Assembly: GCA_037893225.1 (NCBI GenBank)
Contig: JAZGUH010000332.1
Coordinates: forward strand, 372,001 to 436,000
Length of the DNA: 64,000 nt
Source: Hippasteria phrygiana
Lineage: Eukaryota; Echinodermata; Asteroidea; Valvatida; Goniasteridae
Direction: 5' to 3'
Position 1 is the stretch's first letter, and every line of letters starts with the position of its first letter. Of this stretch, positions 29,301-41,300 are shown piece after piece. A program made the translations under genes and the position numbers. A model generated the notes under the pieces. That model was not told the DNA's origin and ran no database searches. It saw nothing but the letters and a program-made list of their open reading frames with translations.

Positions 29301-32300
29301 TATGCCGAAGAAATTACACACACTGCATTTGGCTGGGGGAAAAACAAGACCATTGACAAAGTCCATTGAACTGGCAATAACTCCAATCTGCTGTCCTATC
29401 ATCATCTGTCGTTATGTTATTCGCTAATATCAATAAATAATGCACTCTTTAAAATAAAAATAAGTAAACAAAATTCAAAAGGGAACACACGGTCGTACTT
29501 TTCTATACTCGTGAGGACAATGCTTTGTGTTTCCTATTCTTCCTTTAATATAACCCAACCCCATAGACTAAGCACGTATCTTTACGTTCGAGGACCGATT
29601 TTAACAAAAGACCGACTCTCGAGGACAAGAAAGATTCTTTTGTATTTCCTTTCTCCTCTTGTCCTCGAACGTAGTACAATACAAGAGCACTGAAACAAGT
29701 GCAGTGTGTGAAAGAAAATGACAAACTCGCCATGTCAAAGAAATTACGCACAGTTTAGATTCTTGATTATTCGTCAAGATATCGGTTAACAGATCCACAG
29801 AACACGGTGATTTATTTAATTTTACCCTAACCCCAGTAATTTACCCTAAACTATATGGATAAATGTCTCTTTCTGATGCGACTGTAGTCTGTGTTAGCTG
29901 TATGCGTTTATATCAATTTTGTATGAGTAAATAGTAATTTATAAAATGACAAGAATTATGATAAGATATTTTTTGGTTTTTCATCGATAGCTTCGATCTG
30001 TGGATACAGAGCTAGGAAAAGCATTAGATGCCAAGAGTCTTGCCGATGGTTTCTACACCGATGTAAGTAATATCAAACAAATATGTTCAAAATCCTTTTT
30101 TTCCAAATTCAATCTTACTGGCAATTTGTTTTTAATAATTACAGTCCGACTCCCGCTCTCTAGTCCTCCCGTTTACCATTTTCCTTCAGTTTTATTTACT
30201 CTCTGCATTTGGGGTGAAGGTCACTAGCCTTCCTCCTTCAATAAAGTTTTCTACGGGATTGCAGTGAGACTTTTGCAAATATTTCTTGTATCATTAGCGT
30301 TTGTTGCTAATCTAGTATAAAAAAACACATTTGAACTCGTTGCAGTTTGAAAATGCTCTGAGCAACATCTCCAAGTCGATCGATGATTCTTCGAAGTCTG
30401 CGGTCACCGAAGTGGAAACACTGTTGGACGACATTAAGAAGACAGTCAGTGACGGCTTTGTTAGCATCTCGGATTCATTAGATGTGGTAAGATGCTCTGA
30501 ACCAGGGAACCTGGATGATTTATGACCACCTCCGAGTCTGAAGTTTGCCGAAGCTTGTCGGAGTGGATACAGAGGATTTAAAAAAAAAAAAAATTGTATT
30601 ATTTTTTTTAATTTTAATTTTAATTTTATTTTATTTATTATTTTTTTTTTAGGGGTGTGGTTTGATTTGCCATTATTGTTTCTTTTCCTTTACGCACAAC
30701 AACCTCAAAACAGCAAAGCATATCATGGACCTTTAGGCGGGAAATCCAAAATGTAGCATTTTTTGTGGTTAAACCTCGCAGAACCTCATGTTTTTATGTG
30801 GTTTGACTTAAGGAATCTTACTTGGAAACCCCTGTGGTTAATTGTACAGAATGGCAATTTGCATATTGAATTCTGTCGAATCCTTTTGCTGCCCATACAA
30901 ACATATTCACGTGTAGACCAGCAGCGTGTCCAGATTTTGGGTCTGATTTTTTTTATGGGGGGCCTAAATTTTTTTGGCTGGTACAAATATATTGATAGCC
31001 ATGTGTGGGGAAGGGGGAGGCCAGTTTAAATATGAAAACACAAGTAAATAAAACCATTGGTAAAATGTTGCCGTCTCCCCAGCTTTACCCCTGAAACTAG
31101 TAACAGTTACAACTTCTGATGATTAAATTTACTTGTACTTGGACAGTTCAACACAACACTGAATGATCTCAAAAATAGCATCAAGACCCTTTTTGACACT
31201 GCGGATAACTACGAGGATTACAGGTAGGATTTTATTTTTTAATTCAGTCGGCAGAGTTGTAATCAAGTCAGTCACAAGTCAGATCAAAAGGCAGATCACA
31301 AGTCAGCTCAAGCTACATGGGATGAACAATGACAAAGGAATGCTTTTGTTATATAGTGTGTTTGAATAGCTTGTTACATGGCTTGAGACCAGAATTGTGA
31401 AGTGACTTGTGAAGTGACTTGTGAAGTGACTTGTGAATTACTTGTGATTAACTTGATTACAACTCTCAGTCAGAAATGTTAACATTCCCACACTGGAACT
31501 TGAATCAATTTAAGAAAATAGTTTTTTTGCTCTTTGTCCGGGCTTTTGGGCGTGGCACCCTGAAAAATAAATATTCAAATTGAATTGCTAATTGGTTAGG
31601 AGAAACAGAGTACAATGGTACCCCTCAAGCTGGTCATTGTTTGAGTGGTACCCCACGAGGGAGATTCTAATGAGGAATTAGGGAGAGGAATAATAGAAGG
31701 GACAATAGATGTATCCCCCCATAAGTTGGTTTGTGAGAGGGAGTGCCCCCCTATATTCGCTACCCTATGAAGACATGAAAACAATAGAGACAAAGGGACT
31801 GAATAGGTCTCCACAAGGCAATTCTATGGGTTAGGTTGTCTCCACAAGGACTTTTGTGTACAAAGTCTATGGGGGTTTGCTTGAGTACAGGGACAAAGGG
31901 GAGAACAATGCCATGTCCCCACAGGGATGCAAAAATTAGAATGTGTGTTCTTGTACTGCACTACGTTCGAGGACAAGGGGAGAAAGAAAATACAAAAGAA
32001 CCTTTCTTGTCCTCGAGAGACGGTCTTTTGTTAAAATCGGTCCTCGAACGTAAGGATACGTGCTTAGTCTATGGGGTTGGGTTATATTAAAGGAAGATTA
32101 GGAAACACAAAGCATTGTCCTCATGAGTATGGGCTCCGTGCACAACTACCCCCTCAGCGGAAAGAAAAGGCTAGTTGGGGGGGTCAATATCGACGCCATC
32201 TTACCTGACTTCAATTTAAGTGTCTGGTTCCCGCTGTGATATTCTTATTGAAAACTCAATTATCAAGAGTCGACAAACAGACAAAGCAATCCCACTGGTA

Positions 32301-35300
32301 TACGAGTATCAAAAGAACGAGGAGCGCAGTGCGTAATACCAGCGACGTACTCCCCACGGAAATGCGGTTGCTATGAGGACAGCGCCCTCATTCGACGGCG
32401 CACGGAGCCCATAGGGAAGTAGGACTTTTGTGTGTCGGTATTTGTGCATTATGCTTTAATCAGAGGTGCAAAGTCAGGGGAGCAAACTGTGATATCGACC
32501 AGTCAGGCTGGAGTTAGAACTTTTGATGCATGTGAAAGAGTGCAAGCCGTTTGAAATTTCTTGTTTCGGACAAATTGAAATAAGCAGGTTAGCTCATTAA
32601 TATTGATGACTTGTTATACCGAATAATTAATTCTTCCTTTTAGATACTACGGCCTCATCGGTGTGACGTGCCTGACTCTTCTGGTTGTGTTGTTCAATGT
32701 CATCGGCATCGCCATGGGAACCTTTTCCTACAAGGACGTGCTGCCTACGGAGCGGTCACGCTTGTCCAATGCCGGTGGGAACGTGCTCATTGCGTGAGTG
32801 TGGTTAATTTTACGGGCAAAATTGATTATTGTTTTCCTTGGAGTTTCCATCAAATTTATACGAAATTTTTTGTGTTTTTTTATAAGATTTTGTCTAATAG
32901 TCTGTTACAATCTTTTGCAGAGGTGTGTTTTTCTCCATCCTTTTCGGTCCGATCCTGATGTTTATTTGCTTTGCGCTCTTCGCTGTGTCCGGGACAACGA
33001 CGCTGACGTGTGAACCGTTCAACACTTATGAGATCTTTGAGAAGGTGGGTACATTTGTATCTCTGAGCAAGTTGGAATAAGGACTGCTGTTGACAGTTGT
33101 TGGATATTTGATTATCTGAAACCAGCCTACAAGTCGCATCCACAATATGTGGGTTTTCAGTTAAAGTTAAAAAGTTTAAGTTGAAAAGTCATATCCCCAT
33201 TGAGTGATCCCCACAGTGTCGCTTCCCAGGTTGTATTGTAAAATTGGGCGTGATCCCTGGCCATACGGCTTTATGGGTTGATGCCCCCTGAACAAAGACA
33301 CTGACAATTTGGGAGACCGCCAACATAGGGCAAGATAGCTCACTTGGTAGACAGTCGGTACGGTATTCCGGAGGTCGCAGGTTCGAATCCCGCTTCTGCC
33401 AGTTTCTCACTTTCCCTGATTTTCACTCGCTTCACTTTTAAGGGCAACCTAAAAGTTTGTCCACGTGAATTTTGTCCGTAGGAAATATTTGACTTCATTT
33501 TTTTGGGTGAATTCTGAATATCTTGCAGACCATCGACAAGCCAGGTTTTGGTGGTTCAGGGTATTACCTGGCCGACCAACTGTTTGGTAATTCCAGCATA
33601 GAGCTCAAGGCATCGTCTGTCCTGACAGAGTGCGAACAGGACACGTCTATCTACTCTGCTTTACAGCTGTCCAACCTGTTCTCTCTCGACAGTGTCGAAA
33701 AGGTACTTGTCCTTATTTAAAGATGTTGTTGATTGCTGAGAGGAGTCTGCGTCATTTAGTGACTTTTGAGAACTATTTTTATCTAGTCCCTCTAGCGCAG
33801 CACAGCCCGCTGGTGCCATTTGTCTAGAAGTTGTCACTGTGGGCAGCAAACAAATCGACGTCATAGGACGAACTCCCCTTTTGCTCCTAGTGCTAGATAC
33901 AAAATGGGGAGTTCGTCCTATGACGTCAAATTGATTGCTGCCTGCAGCCACGACTTTTAGACAAATGGCACCAGCGGGCTAAAGGGGACTTGATAAAAAT
34001 AGCTCTCAAAGTCACTTTTTTGGTATTTCATGGCAGAAATAATTTGCTGTTTGATTTTGCAATACGCAATCTACATAAAAATGAAAAATGACACAGACTT
34101 CTCTCACCACTGAACTTCTTTTTTAATAATTAATTAATTAATTAATTAATTAATTAATTAATTAATTAATTAATTAATTAATTAATTAATTAATTAATTA
34201 AATATCCTTATTTAAGTAACAAAATTAAGAATATGTTCTGTTACAGTTCGAGAGTCTGTTACCAATTTGTCATGAGTTTTATAAACATGAACAGACACTC
34301 AAAAATGTATCTCATCCGATATTTTTCTGCGATTGTTGCGGGAGATAAATTTTATTTTAGAGAACAGCATCTAAATGTGGATGTGATTACAAGTCCTTGT
34401 CAATAAATCTTTTTAAGAAAATTGGGACAATTATTTTGACATTTTTTACTTAGTGTTGTTTGCATTTTAGACCTGGCATCCAGAAAAAACACTTTTAAAA
34501 TTGAATTGCATTATTTTCTAGCATTACCAATGTTATTAGCTTTCCACAAGCTTTTCATTGAACAAAAGAAACTGGTTTTGTTTTTTAATCAATAAGACAT
34601 TTATTTATATTTAAGTGCTAGCATATAAATGCAATTAATTAAAAGCATCGGTTAAGTATTGAAAGAGCAACAAAATCAAAACAGATTAGGAATAATTGGC
34701 GGACGACCAATGATTCAGTTCCCACACGGCAGATCTGAACTGAGGCTTGACACGATCGCAGTGTAGAAAACAAAAATTAAGAGTATTAAAACTGAATACT
34801 GGCACACACAAAGTACATACTTCTTTCCACATTTACCGACCTTCCCTAATTTTGCTGTTTTATTCTAGCAACTGACTGGTGCGAAAAAGGATGTTTTGGA
34901 CACGCTTCAGAACGAAATTAAAGTTCCAGACTTGAATCTGGTGCCCGAGGATTTAAGTACCCAACTGGCTACGGCCGTTGGTGATATTAACCTTGGAGGT
35001 ATAGATCCATCTATAATTGAAACACTGGTAAGTGACCGTAAATTAGAACAGGGATGTTTTTCTCTTTTGCCCTTTCCCGACGTAATTGCGTAATTACATA
35101 TTACGTCGGGAAAAGGGCAAAAGAGAAAAATCTCTGTTCTAATGGACATCATCATTCCCGATGCAAAATTCCATCTTCCCGTAAGTGACCGTGTTTGAGT
35201 TGAGTCTGAATCCAAAACAGCGAAGTCGTCAACTTACGTCCACTAGGAGTCAAAACTCGACAAACCAACTCAAACCTAGACTTGATGTTGGATTCTAAGG

Positions 35301-38300
35301 TACTTTTCAAAGTTAGTATACAACATTTGCAAACATAAAAAAAAAAAACTGCTGAATTATTACAAAATACCGTACTAGACGGTATGTAAATAGCATCCTG
35401 TGAAATTATGGCACCTGGTGTGCTGTCGGTTTCAAGAAAAGTGGAAATTTATATCGTTTTCCAACGGTTGTCGGCCGACAATCGTTGGAAATAGTCTAGT
35501 TTCCCGACCTATTAATTCCCTGACGTTTATAAATTGCTCGGTTTTTTCTAAAGTATGCCCAGGGAACCAGACTACCAGAACATATTTATTTTTTTCTCTG
35601 TTTTCCCAGCATCTATGCACACAAAACTTTAAAATACTAACCTCCAAAATCCGTTTATTTCTGAAAATTACAGCAAAAGCAAATATTGTATACTGCCTTT
35701 AAGTGTCGTGTTGGTCTTGGAACCATGCCAAGGGTGAGATTTTTTAGGATTTTTCCCGATTTCAGGATTTTTGGCGAGACGTCTTCCAGATTTCCTGGAA
35801 GATTTTTGTTTGTCCTGAAATTGTTGTTAATGATTTAAAAATGACCCCCTGCAACCTCAAACAGTTTTTTAAAATTCTGGTGACCCTATTTTTGCAATTT
35901 TGAGCCATATCTTTTGGTAGATAATGCAGGTTTTTTTTAATGCATTTTTCAGCAATGCCATACAAATCAAATGCCTCGGAATGTTTTCGTAGATATTTCA
36001 TTTTCCTCGAATCGCACCCTTGTCATGCCTGCACTTGGCCAGACGTTTAACCCTAACCCTCCAGGGTATTTTGGCTAGAACCCTGCCGGACCATCAGATT
36101 GCATACTTTGTCACATTGACTTGTGTGCAGAGTGCAGCAAGGTCAAGCTGTCATCACAGATGCACTGTGCTGCGTCTGGCAGGGTTAGGGTTAAGACCAT
36201 TAAGACCATTAAGACCATTAAGACATTACAAAAGTATGTGTGAGTCCAGGGTAAAATCTAGGCTGGTTCCAGGACTCGAATTAAGTCCAGTTTCTTGTTT
36301 TCAGTTGTACCTTCAAGTGGACTTTAATTCTACATGTTTACTAATATTACCTCGGACTCGTATACGGACTCGACCACAAAACTCATAAGTGAAACCTGCT
36401 CTTGAGCACCACAGCTTGATTAAAAGTATTTGGGGGGAAAGCCTAAATCACCAACTTTTTATCTTGTGGGAAAAGTGGATAATTTATAGTTTATAATCCA
36501 TTTTATCATAACAATATGACAGTGCCCAACCCTTTTTAATTCCCATAGTTGTGATTTTCACAGTCACTTCGGAATAATATGGGATAAGTATTCATATGAC
36601 CCCAGGTGACATTTTCCTACTAAATCCATGAGCAAATATTGATCATATTTCTGAGGGGAAAGCTGTATGAACATTTCTGATCATTCCACTTGCAGTTGAG
36701 TAGAAATGTGACAACGGAAAACCTGACTGAGTTTGCTGTTGGAGTAAGAGCTGCAATAGCTAATAATCCAGTAAGTGTCACCTGTGAACGTATAAATTGA
36801 AGGTGGAAGTTTTTGGCTGTAACTTTTTACTAATTAATTATTTCTTTTTCAAAGTGAACAAAGAAACTGGCAGGAGTGGGATTCGAACCTGCGACCTCCG
36901 GGTTACCGTACCGTACCATTACCGTAACCTGGAGGTCGCAGGTTCGAATCCCGCTCCTGCCAGTTTCTTTGTTCACGTTGAAAATGTATTCAAATTTACC
37001 TAGTCAGTTTCCCTTGTGGATTGTTTGACTAATTATTTCTTTGTTGGGCTGTTGAGATTTTTCATTTTCTGTGAAATGTCAAGTCGGAGCAAGCTTAACA
37101 ACAGTGTGTGAGCCTACAACCTCCCAGGGACCCACTCAAGTGTGTAAATACCGGCAATCGCAGACCTCCTATTGTTTCTCTTTTTTTCGGAAGGCCTCTC
37201 ATATGTTTTGTACACGATTTTCAATCGTGGACGTTTGGTCAATCGTGGACCCTTTGTCTACACCCTAACTCTTTTGTCCCTAGTCCACGATTGCCGGTAT
37301 TTACATACTCACCATAATTTTTTTTTAAATCCCTCTGTTAACATGTGCCCAATAAGTTTGTGTACAAAGTATCAATTGGGCGCAATGAGGTGTTTGGTCT
37401 CGATCTGTTTTCTTTTTTGTGAGGTTGCGGGTCAGAGACCTCGAGGCGGTTGCCCTAGACTGGCTACAAGCCTCTACTTAAGATGAAAACAAGATTATAG
37501 GGGAGGTAGTCACTATTTACACATTTGCACCTAGATCACGGGTGTGGTTTGATTAAACAATAACTGCGGAGGGTAAGAGTACTTCCCAGAACGGCTTTCA
37601 CAAAACATCTGTAGTAGGTGCATGCTTGAACTTGATAGGGTTTTTATGTAGGTTGGGGTGGTTCTTAATATATTTTCATTAACCCTAACCCCCACGAGGT
37701 ATTCTCTGAGCACCCTGCCAAATGCAACAGAATGCAACACAGCTGAAATAAGAACCCTGCCAAATGCAATGTTGCACTGTGCAGTGAACTCATCTGTACC
37801 AGCCTTGTTGCTGGAGGCTCATACATGTATAATACTAAATACAAAAGAATGCATCAGACCATGGCCAGGAGACATGCCTTGACTGCTAAATGCAACAACT
37901 TTTTACCATTGGTGCATTCCGTTGCATTTTAGCAGGGTTAGGGTTAACATACGTGGGTTGTGAAATTGGAAACGGATATGCAGATGTGAAAACCTGTTTC
38001 ACGTACCTTTTAATTGTGAAGTTTGCGGGTCGCTAGAGTACATGTAATCTTTTTCATTGTAGGTTAACGCGTCTGATTTGGAAGACGTAGCGGTTGAGTT
38101 GGAGAGGATTCAACGAGAGGAAGTAGAGCCTGTTAATGACCAGAAGGTAGGAAAATAAGTCCAGCTGAAGATGTATTGTCTGTCAGGCTCATGGAATTGA
38201 TGGGAAATTCCTTGCATTAGTTTTGTTTTGTTCAACTCCTCCATGCTTTGAACCAAAAATGAGATTGCCTGTTACATCATGGCAATAAGAGCTATTTATT

Positions 38301-41300
38301 GTGAGAATCAAGCAGTCCAAATTGTTAAAATGTGTGGATAAAGTTCCCATAGGTCCCCTATCCTGTGGTCTTTAAGCTGCCTCTTGTAAAAAAAATCACC
38401 TTTTTTCCCCTAAATAATTTGACAAGGGGTAGGGGGGACTATTTGTGACGTGGAGTGCCGTTTCATTTGGCATTTTTCCTGAAAGATTATAATATTCTGC
38501 ATGTATTAACTAAATTTGATTTCAATTTTTGAGTTTTAAATTCCCCATCCCCTCTTTCCGATCCGTGTCCATACCCTCATTCTGAAGCACTGTGGCAGAG
38601 CAAGAACATAAAACCAACACCATGATTGAATCATGACACTCCACTCGAATGCCAGCCCTCACTAATAGTTATAAGCAGATTTTGTTTATGCAAGTCGCCC
38701 ATCACAAGGCCAAGGTCCACTCGAGGTGTGAGCTACAGAGGAAAGTGTGGAAGAACCAGCACCTCACACTGAAACAAGACAAGATAATCTGATCTCTTCA
38801 CAGTATGAATAGGGTCGGGATGGGTAACTAGTCCACTGCAAGGCATTAATAATGCCTCTATCCATATTAAGCGTAGAAGTGCTATAGCCCAGGACTGGGC
38901 TCGAACCCACAACTTGCAGAATTACCCACAGACCATGAATTCAAGGCTCCAAACCACTAGGCCACAGCACTTCCACATGAGATTGATCCATGGAGTGTGA
39001 ACAAAAATATCCACTCATTACTTTGACCATCCACAGATGCTTATAGTTGGCAGTGCCAACAAACTACCCGACCTGAACACGACCCTATCGGTTAGTATCG
39101 CAAACACTGTTGCCGCATCGGACGCTGCGGAAGACAAAGTCAATCTTCCAGCTACTGAAGAAAAAGTGCAAAACATCTCTGTGGATTATGTGAATCAGGT
39201 GTTTGGCTACGCAGACCAGTACCTCGCCAAAGTCAATACACAGGTGAGGAAGGTTATGGCTTGTACCGATAAGCCATTCCGGTATTTCAACTGCGCACAT
39301 GCACAATGACATTTTATCCCGAATGACCCCGCGTGACCTGACGCACGCGTGCGAACGCAAAAGGTGGTCGTACAACGCGCACGTGTTAAATTCAATCAGA
39401 ATGGGCGTTCGCGTAACATTGCGTGACTACGTCTGCAATTTTATCCCTAATAACCTTTGACCTTTGAGATACCGAACTGGCTTATTCAAGTGCTTCTTTT
39501 GGGAAAAGATGTTGTACCAAAAGTGTGACGTCAATTGGCATGACAACTGGTTGACAAACTTCTATAAAAGTGCCAAGTACTGTGAAAGTGAGTGTCTATT
39601 TTTTATAAACATTATCGTGATTTCAAAACTGTTCCTGTGTTGATAACCAGCTATGTAAGCATATCGGCCTGAAGCTTGATGACATCATCGCAAGGGTAGT
39701 CAATTCCAAAGTATGACCCGGACGTTTCATAATCACCAGAGCCATTTTTTCCTCGGCCACTCCTCCCCTCGTTGCGACTTTAACTCAAACTCTTCACTGA
39801 TTCTGTAAAACAGCTGGACGAGGACGTGGCCAAGTGCAAACCCATGTGGGAAGCCTACCGCGCAGGTGTGAGTCTCCTGTGTTACTACATCTTCGATTCC
39901 TTGGTAAGTGCCACTTAAGCCAGGTTTTTCCTGTCCCAATCCAAAAACAATCAATCAAACTTTGCGATTAGATGGGGACCCCACTAATCCCTGCCTGCCA
40001 CCTGTTTTGCATCCAAGGTTGCCTCGTAGTGTGATCCTGAGTGTCCCTTCCTTGACATGTCCAGTGAATTTGTTGTTGCATGACAGGACTTCCCTGAGCC
40101 TCTCGGTGGGGCGTGTGAATTTGTTGAAGTACCCGATAGTTGATTGTTATTGATGACGGATGTTTAGAAAACAGTCCTTGGAAGGAGGTTGTTCATGTAT
40201 ATGATCTCAGACATTCTGGATGTGTGTATAGATACTCAGCATGGTTTTTGTTCAATTCCTTCAATGCAGAAGAAATTACCTTGTACTTGTTCAAAAATAA
40301 ATTTGTAATGATGATGCCATGTTCTATAATTTATTGCCTTCAATTAAAAAATATAATTGTTTAAACTGTAAGCATTGGCCCCCTTTAAAGAAGTTTTTTT
40401 TTTATCTCTCATCGGCAGAATACTCTGTGGTTCACAACGGGCTGGTGTGCCATCTTCATCCTGCCGTCCATCTTCGTGGCCGTCCGGCTGGCCAAGTATT
40501 ACCGCATCATGGACGAGGCGGCACTCCCGAGGAACAAGAAGAAGAAAGGGGCGTCGACCCGGGGGAGGCGGGTGAACCAGGATGTGGCAATGGAGGATCT
40601 GCCAGAGAATGGCCACCACTCAGGTGATGGGTGGATCCGTAGATATAACATGGTGTATGTGCCGCTTAGGACTATGGGAAATGACTGAGATTCAAATGAC
40701 AACCCCATAACTAGCCCCATTCTTGACCATGGGATTAACAGAGATTGAAACTAGAACCACATAACTTGGCCTATTCTTTACCATGGGGATGAACAGAGAT
40801 TGAAACTAGAACCCCATAACTAGCCCCATTCTTGACCATGGGATGAACAATGATTAAAACTAGAACCCCATAACTAGCCCCATTCTTGACCATGGGATGA
40901 ACAATGATTGAAACTAGAACCCCGTAACTAGGCCCATTCTTGACCATGGGATGAACAGAGATTGAAACTAGAACCCCATAACTAGCCCCATTCTTGACCA
41001 TGGGATGAACAGAGATTGAAACTAGAACCCCATAACTAGCCCCATTCTTGACCATGGGATGAACAGAGATTGAAACTAGAACCCCATAACTAGCCCCATT
41101 CTTGACCATGGGATGAACAGAGATTGAAACTAGAACCCCATAACTAGCCCCATTCTTGACCATGGGATGAACAGAGATTGAAACTAGAACCCCATAACTA
41201 GCCCCATTCTTGACCATGGGATGAACAGAGATTGAAACTACAACCCCATAATAAGTCCCAATTAGGTGATGGGTGGATCAGGAGCTCACGACACCTCGTT

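Larger units (their letters stand above)
31224..32643 (+). other. Prominin intron with nested mobile elements
   Basis: It holds a 214-bp hAT-like MITE (31252-31465), GGGGACAA-word sequence (31600-31940), and a CGTTCGAGGAC-family copy interrupted by an element with TATGGGCTCCGTGC inverted ends (31950-32435). Confidence 0.8.
33703..34868 (+). other. Prominin intron with large palindrome and ATTA microsatellite
   Basis: A long inverted repeat lies at 33759-34015 and an ATTA microsatellite at 34126-34201. The rest is AT-rich without recognised features. Confidence 0.8.
35028..36695 (+). other. Prominin intron
   Basis: It holds a hairpin (35042-35143) beside the donor and a TTAA-flanked CCCTAACCCT element (36051-36190). 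The remaining sequence is AT-rich and unassigned. Confidence 0.75.
36771..38062 (+). other. Prominin intron with inverted SINE halves and two MITEs
   Basis: The content is a head-to-head SINE palindrome (36849-36980), a CAATCG-family element (37139-37309) and a TTAA-flanked element (37683-37943). No coding sequence. Confidence 0.8.

Noticed and set aside
36181..36194. Interstitial telomere or chromosome end
   Set aside because: Only two TTAGGG-like units, present as inverted ends of short TTAA-flanked elements.
40771..41217. 148-codon minus-strand frame with an 18-residue repeat
   Set aside because: It is the translation of a 54-bp minisatellite in an intron; 54 is a multiple of three so one frame stays open. 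No start context or homology.
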